The position numbers and the translations under genes are program-made. This document shows positions 6,106 through 7,290 of a stretch of 7,290 nt of DNA, in pieces; positions within the stretch are counted from its first letter, which is position 1, and every line of letters begins with the position of its first letter. The notes beneath the pieces were generated by a model, which saw only the letters and a list, made by a program, of their open reading frames with translations, did not search any database and was not told where the DNA came from. The DNA is from Pseudomonadota bacterium (GTDB taxonomy: Bacteria > Pseudomonadota > Alphaproteobacteria > Caulobacterales > Caulobacteraceae), in NCBI GenBank assembly GCA_023445955.1, contig JAEXJH010000012.1, positions 1 to 7,290 of the forward strand. Direction: 5' to 3'.

Positions 6106-6734
6106 TGCGGATCGCGCCCGCCTTCCTGCTGCTGACGCTTGCCGGCCCGGCCCTAGCCCAGACCGACCAAGGCACGCTGCAGCAGCACGACACCTTCCGC
6201 GACGCGGCCACCGCGCCGCTGGAGGACCTGAACCTCAAGCAGAAGTCGATCCCGCCGGTGCTGGCCCGCGCGGTCACCGATCCCTACGACCTGACCGGCC
6301 TGACCCGCTGCGAGCCGATCGCCGCCGAAGTGGGCCGGCTGGACGCGGCGCTGGGTCCCGACCTCGACGAAGCTCCGCCGCCCGACACGCGATCGAAGGG
6401 CAAGAAGGTCGCCGATGCGGCCTATGGCGCGGGCGTGGCCGGGGTGCGCGACACCACCCGGGACGTGCTGCCGTTCCGCGGCTGGATCCGCAAGCTGACC
6501 GGCGCGGCCAGGCACGACAAGGCCATCGCCAAGGCCGTCCAGTCGGGCAGCGTGCGGCGCGGCTATCTCAAGGGCGTCGGCATGCGGATGAACTGCGCCC
6601 CGCCGGCCGCGCCCAGCTGGTTCGTGCCCGTGGAGATCAAGCCGCCGCCCCCGCCAAGGCCGGTCGGCCTGTTCGAGAACTTCCTGGCCTGGTGCGGCGA
6701 GATCATCGCCTGGGCCAGGAGCCTGATCGGCTAG
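6105..6734 (+). CDS. exported conserved-looking protein of unknown function
   Basis: A 209-residue protein starting at the ATG of a TGATG overlap with the amidohydrolase stop; a GTG at 6102 would add only one residue. A clear signal peptide ([18 protein letters not shown], cleavage before QT at 19) sends it to the periplasm. The mature part has DLNLKQKSIPPVL (41-53) and YDLTGLTRCEPIAAEVGRLD (61-80), a Pro-rich acidic link, then GKKVADAAYGAGVAG (99-113), LPFRGWIRKLTGA (122-134), ARHDKAIAKAVQSG (135-148) and RRGYLKGVGMRMNC (151-164). It ends with a Pro-rich stretch (PPPPPRP) and an aromatic amphipathic tail. Three cysteines (C69, C164, C197) could form a disulfide. I recall similar unnamed proteins in other alphaproteobacteria but know no function. 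Its coupling to the amidohydrolase suggests a linked role or simply shared transcription. The stop shares CTAG with the opposing receiver gene. Confidence 0.82.
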   Translation: MRIAPAFLLLTLAGPALAQTDQGTLQQHDTFRDAATAPLEDLNLKQKSIPPVLARAVTDPYDLTGLTRCEPIAAEVGRLDAALGPDLDEAPPPDTRSKGKKVADAAYGAGVAGVRDTTRDVLPFRGWIRKLTGAARHDKAIAKAVQSGSVRRGYLKGVGMRMNCAPPAAPSWFVPVEIKPPPPPRPVGLFENFLAWCGEIIAWARSLIG

Positions 6735-7102
6735 GCCAGCACCGCCCGGACCTCGGCCACCAGCTTGGCTCCGTCGAACGGCTTCATCACATAGCCCCTG
6801 GCGCCCAGCTGCATGGCCTGGACGATGCGGTCCAGGCGTCCGTCGCCGGTCAGCATCAGCACCGGGATGTCGGCGGCCTCCGACTCCTTGATCGCCTTCA
6901 GGGCGTCGAGGCCGCTCTGGCCGGGGATGCGCACGTCCAGCAGGATCGCGTCGGGCCGGCGGACCGGGATCGCCGCCATCAGCCGGTCGGCGGCCGGGAA
7001 GCCCACCACCTCCAGCCCGTCACGGGCCAGGAACGCCTCGACCAGCTCGAGCGTCGGCGCGTCGTCGTCGGCGACATAGATCAGCGGGGCGCGTCTGGAC
7101 AT
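6731..7102 (-). CDS. single-domain response regulator (CheY/DivK-like receiver)
   Basis: A 123-residue stand-alone receiver domain, a cytoplasmic phosphorelay protein with no output domain. All signature residues are present: the acidic pocket D12-D13-D14 (VADDDAPT), the phosphoacceptor D56 (ILLDVRIPG), the switch T85 (LMLTGDG) and K107 (VMKPFD). R58-I-P-G and QLGARGYVMKPF are typical of the family. The gene begins 12 nt after the stop of another receiver-containing gene on the same strand, with no strong ribosome site, so translation is probably coupled and the upstream product may be its phosphodonor or relay partner. It lacks a DNA-binding domain and so should act by protein-protein contact or as a phosphate carrier. 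It ends in the CTAG shared with the converging secreted-protein gene. Confidence 0.93.
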   Translation of the reverse strand: MSRRAPLIYVADDDAPTLELVEAFLARDGLEVVGFPAADRLMAAIPVRRPDAILLDVRIPGQSGLDALKAIKESEAADIPVLMLTGDGRLDRIVQAMQLGARGYVMKPFDGAKLVAEVRAVLA

Positions 7103-7114
7103 CGAGACGACGGC

Positions 7115-7290
7115 CTACGCGGTTTCGGACGTATCCGAAAGGGTTTCCCGTTCCGCGATCACCGCGGCCATGGTCTCGATCAATCCGAGGGCGGACAGGG
7201 GCTTGGGCACGTGGCCGGCGAACAGTTCGTCAGCCGGCAGCGCCGAGGCGTCGGCCGAGAAGGCCAGGATCGGCGTGCGCTGGTTGGGCC
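7115..7290 (-). CDS. C-terminal end of a receiver domain (hybrid kinase or response regulator), partial
   Basis: Reading the minus strand from the window edge gives an open frame of 57 complete codons ending in TAG at 7115-7117. It reads RTPILAFSADA, then about a dozen residues later LFAGHVPKPLSALGLIETM, and a polar tail ending SDTSETA. This is the beta4-to-alpha5 end of a receiver: Ser in place of the usual switch Thr in LAFSADA, and the conserved Lys in PKPL. The ILAFSADA/KPL style is the one commonly seen in receivers at the C-terminus of hybrid histidine kinases, which fits a kinase followed by a small receiver, but a separate response regulator is possible. The phosphoacceptor Asp and any kinase domains lie outside the window. 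Confidence 0.8.
   Translation of the reverse strand, partial: PNQRTPILAFSADASALPADELFAGHVPKPLSALGLIETMAAVIAERETLSDTSETA

Overview
This GC-rich window reads as a stretch of an alphaproteobacterial chromosome, most like Caulobacter or a near relative (Caulobacteraceae). The evidence is the strong G/C third-position bias, the weak Shine-Dalgarno sequences, promoter-like boxes resembling the Caulobacter housekeeping (sigma-73) consensus, a probable leaderless mRNA, and tightly coupled genes. This placement rests on style and remembered family resemblance; no database search was run.

Left block (1-2850, + strand): a small single-pass membrane protein overlaps by 4 nt the start of a KdsD/KpsF-type arabinose-5-phosphate isomerase (SIS domain plus two CBS domains). 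After a 99-nt gap with a candidate promoter comes a phosphomannomutase/phosphoglucomutase. The two enzymes make sugar phosphates (arabinose 5-phosphate for Kdo; mannose- or glucose-1-phosphate for surface polysaccharides), so the block probably serves LPS or other envelope polysaccharide synthesis. A strong hairpin terminator follows, shared with the converging gene.

Middle block (2853-6734): a large exported alpha/beta hydrolase lies on the minus strand. Divergent from it, across a 143-nt control region, is a + strand group: a YjaB-like GNAT acetyltransferase (apparently leaderless), an exported COG1228-type amidohydrolase (metal-dependent dipeptidase-like), and a translationally coupled exported protein of unknown function. 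Three of these four proteins carry signal peptides, which suggests periplasmic hydrolysis, perhaps of peptides.

Right block (6731-7290, minus strand): a stand-alone CheY/DivK-like receiver protein preceded, 12 nt upstream, by the C-terminal end of another receiver domain (a hybrid kinase or second response regulator) that runs off the window. The receiver gene and the unknown secreted gene converge and share one CTAG for both stop codons.

I found no mobile element, CRISPR array, rRNA or tRNA, and no clearly new system. The less ordinary points are the exported unknown protein tied to the amidohydrolase, the tandem receivers, the small membrane protein fused by overlap to kdsD, and dyad symmetries in the two control regions.
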